Shown here: positions 63,480 to 64,000 of the stretch, piece after piece
Layout: every line of letters begins with the position of its first letter
Position numbering within the stretch: position 1 is the stretch's first letter
DNA from: CBDCWQ01 sp965223435
GTDB taxonomy: Bacteria; Myxococcota; Kuafuiibacteriia; Kuafuiibacteriales; Kuafuiibacteriaceae
Assembly (NCBI GenBank): GCA_965223435.1
Contig: CBDCWQ010000023.1
Location: 1,860,001-1,924,000, forward strand
Direction: 5' to 3'
Length of the DNA: 64,000 nt
Translations under genes and position numbers: made by a program
The notes under the pieces: model-generated
What the model saw: only the letters and a program-made list of their open reading frames with translations
What the model was told of the DNA's origin: nothing
Databases searched by the model: none

Positions 63480-64000
63480 GATCCCTTGGCTCTAGTTCGA
63501 TCTCCACACGCTGGTTGCCTGTGGGCGTGGCTGCATTGAACGCCCGTTCTGCTTTACGGGGTCCGGTCCGAAGTCACCGGCACGCACGTGGACCTCGGCT
63601 CGCAGTCAACTCGGGTAGTCCAGCCGTATGGGACACAAGTGAGACGGGGTGTTTTCTCGGCTTGGGCAACCGAGGGGGTTCCCTCGGCTTCGGCGGTCCT
63701 TCCTTCACCCCGAACCCGAATCTCCCCCGGTCCTGGTCCCGGTCCTGGTCCCGGTCCCGAATGACTGCCGTAAAACAACGGCCTGCGAACGGAAAATACT
63801 CACCCGTCTCATCAACTCGGTGAATGAGCGACCTCAACCCTAAGCTATCGGGACCGGGACGAGACCAGGACCGGGCAAGTCGGATCTTATCTATTGTGGA
63901 CCGGAACTCTAGGTAGTCCGTTCCTGGACCACGCATGCAATCCAAGAGATACGCAAATACGGCGGCAAGAGAACTTTTCTTGGGAAAGACGAAGACACAC
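63480..64000. other. No gene recognised; repeat-rich end of window
   Basis: About 520 bp with only short unconvincing frames. It contains tandem GGTCCTGGTCCC units at 63729-63758 and their inverted counterpart at 63848-63875, plus a small hairpin in the CCGAGGG/CCCTCGG sequence near 63670. Confidence 0.5.
63727..63875. repeat. Second large inverted repeat with 12-bp tandem units
   Basis: The left arm (63727-63760) contains CCCGGTCCTGGTC twice and CCCGGTCCCGA; the right arm (63848-63875) is the reverse complement of the same composite with one unit fewer and a small difference. The arms enclose about 87 bp without a gene. Confidence 0.7.

Noticed and set aside
63574..63945. 123-codon minus-strand frame with Arg-Asp-Gln repeats
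   Set aside because: The repeated residues come from the 12-bp GGTCCTGGTCCC units; no start signal or domain.

Overview
The window looks like chromosomal DNA of a high-GC Gram-negative bacterium of the old 'Deltaproteobacteria' type (Myxococcota or a relative). This rests on gene content: a TolC/adaptor/RND metal pump, outer-membrane barrels, a GspC-like protein, a Hanks-type kinase with a membrane domain, two sigma-54 activators, an MMPL/LolA-like lipid export cassette and NHL-repeat remnants. No rRNA or strong marker gene is present, so no genus can be named.

Layout. 1-3496: AraC regulator divergent from an aldehyde dehydrogenase/SDR pair. 3471-30440: a mosaic of mobile DNA organised around tRNA-Ala(GGC). 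A 3' half-tRNA lies at 3830-3873, an intact tRNA at 12306-12378 and a 5' half-tRNA at 30400-30440; the halves share 12 nt at the anticodon loop. The first segment (3.9-12.3 kb) carries an IetAS-type defence pair (AAA+ ATPase plus subtilase), an rve/AAA insertion sequence and a truncated KAP NTPase. The second (12.4-30.4 kb) contains IS630, IS701, IS66, IS1182 and IS5 elements, some nested, followed by a decaying region (22-30 kb) of in-frame chimeras and truncated genes with a few intact ones (agmatine deiminase family, two SET proteins, CDGSH protein, sigma-54 activator). 30.6-52.2 kb: conventional chromosome, with rtcB and a Cys-rich partner, a CzcCBA-like pump, a kinase, GspC-like, LolA-like/barrel/MMPL, birA, nadC, a barrel protein and an NtrC-type regulator. 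52.7-56.7 kb: one 1341-residue methyltransferase-like/coiled-coil protein. 56.8-62.4 kb: a tightly overlapping sulfur-carrier operon. 62.4-64 kb: a repeat-bearing ORF and two large inverted repeats, otherwise without recognisable genes.

The most interesting system is 56.8-62.4 kb. It combines a ubiquitin-like sulfur carrier ending in Gly-Gly-Ala, an E1-like activating enzyme fused to a TusA-like domain and interrupted by a G8 frameshift, a second degenerate E1-like protein that keeps the N-terminal RYxRQ motif missing from the first, a cysteine synthase, a second cysteine-synthase homologue lacking the PLP lysine, a JAMM peptidase fused to an ATP-sulfurylase-like PUA domain, and a LarE-like PP-loop sulfur transferase. 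By analogy with CysO/CysM/Mec+ and HcyS/HcyD pathways, I infer protein-thiocarboxylate-dependent cysteine (or related thiol) synthesis: the JAMM protein exposes Gly-Gly, the E1 pair adenylates it, sulfur arrives through TusA or LarE, CysM forms the carrier-cysteine adduct, and the JAMM protein releases cysteine.

All assignments come from reading the sequence; no database search was possible.
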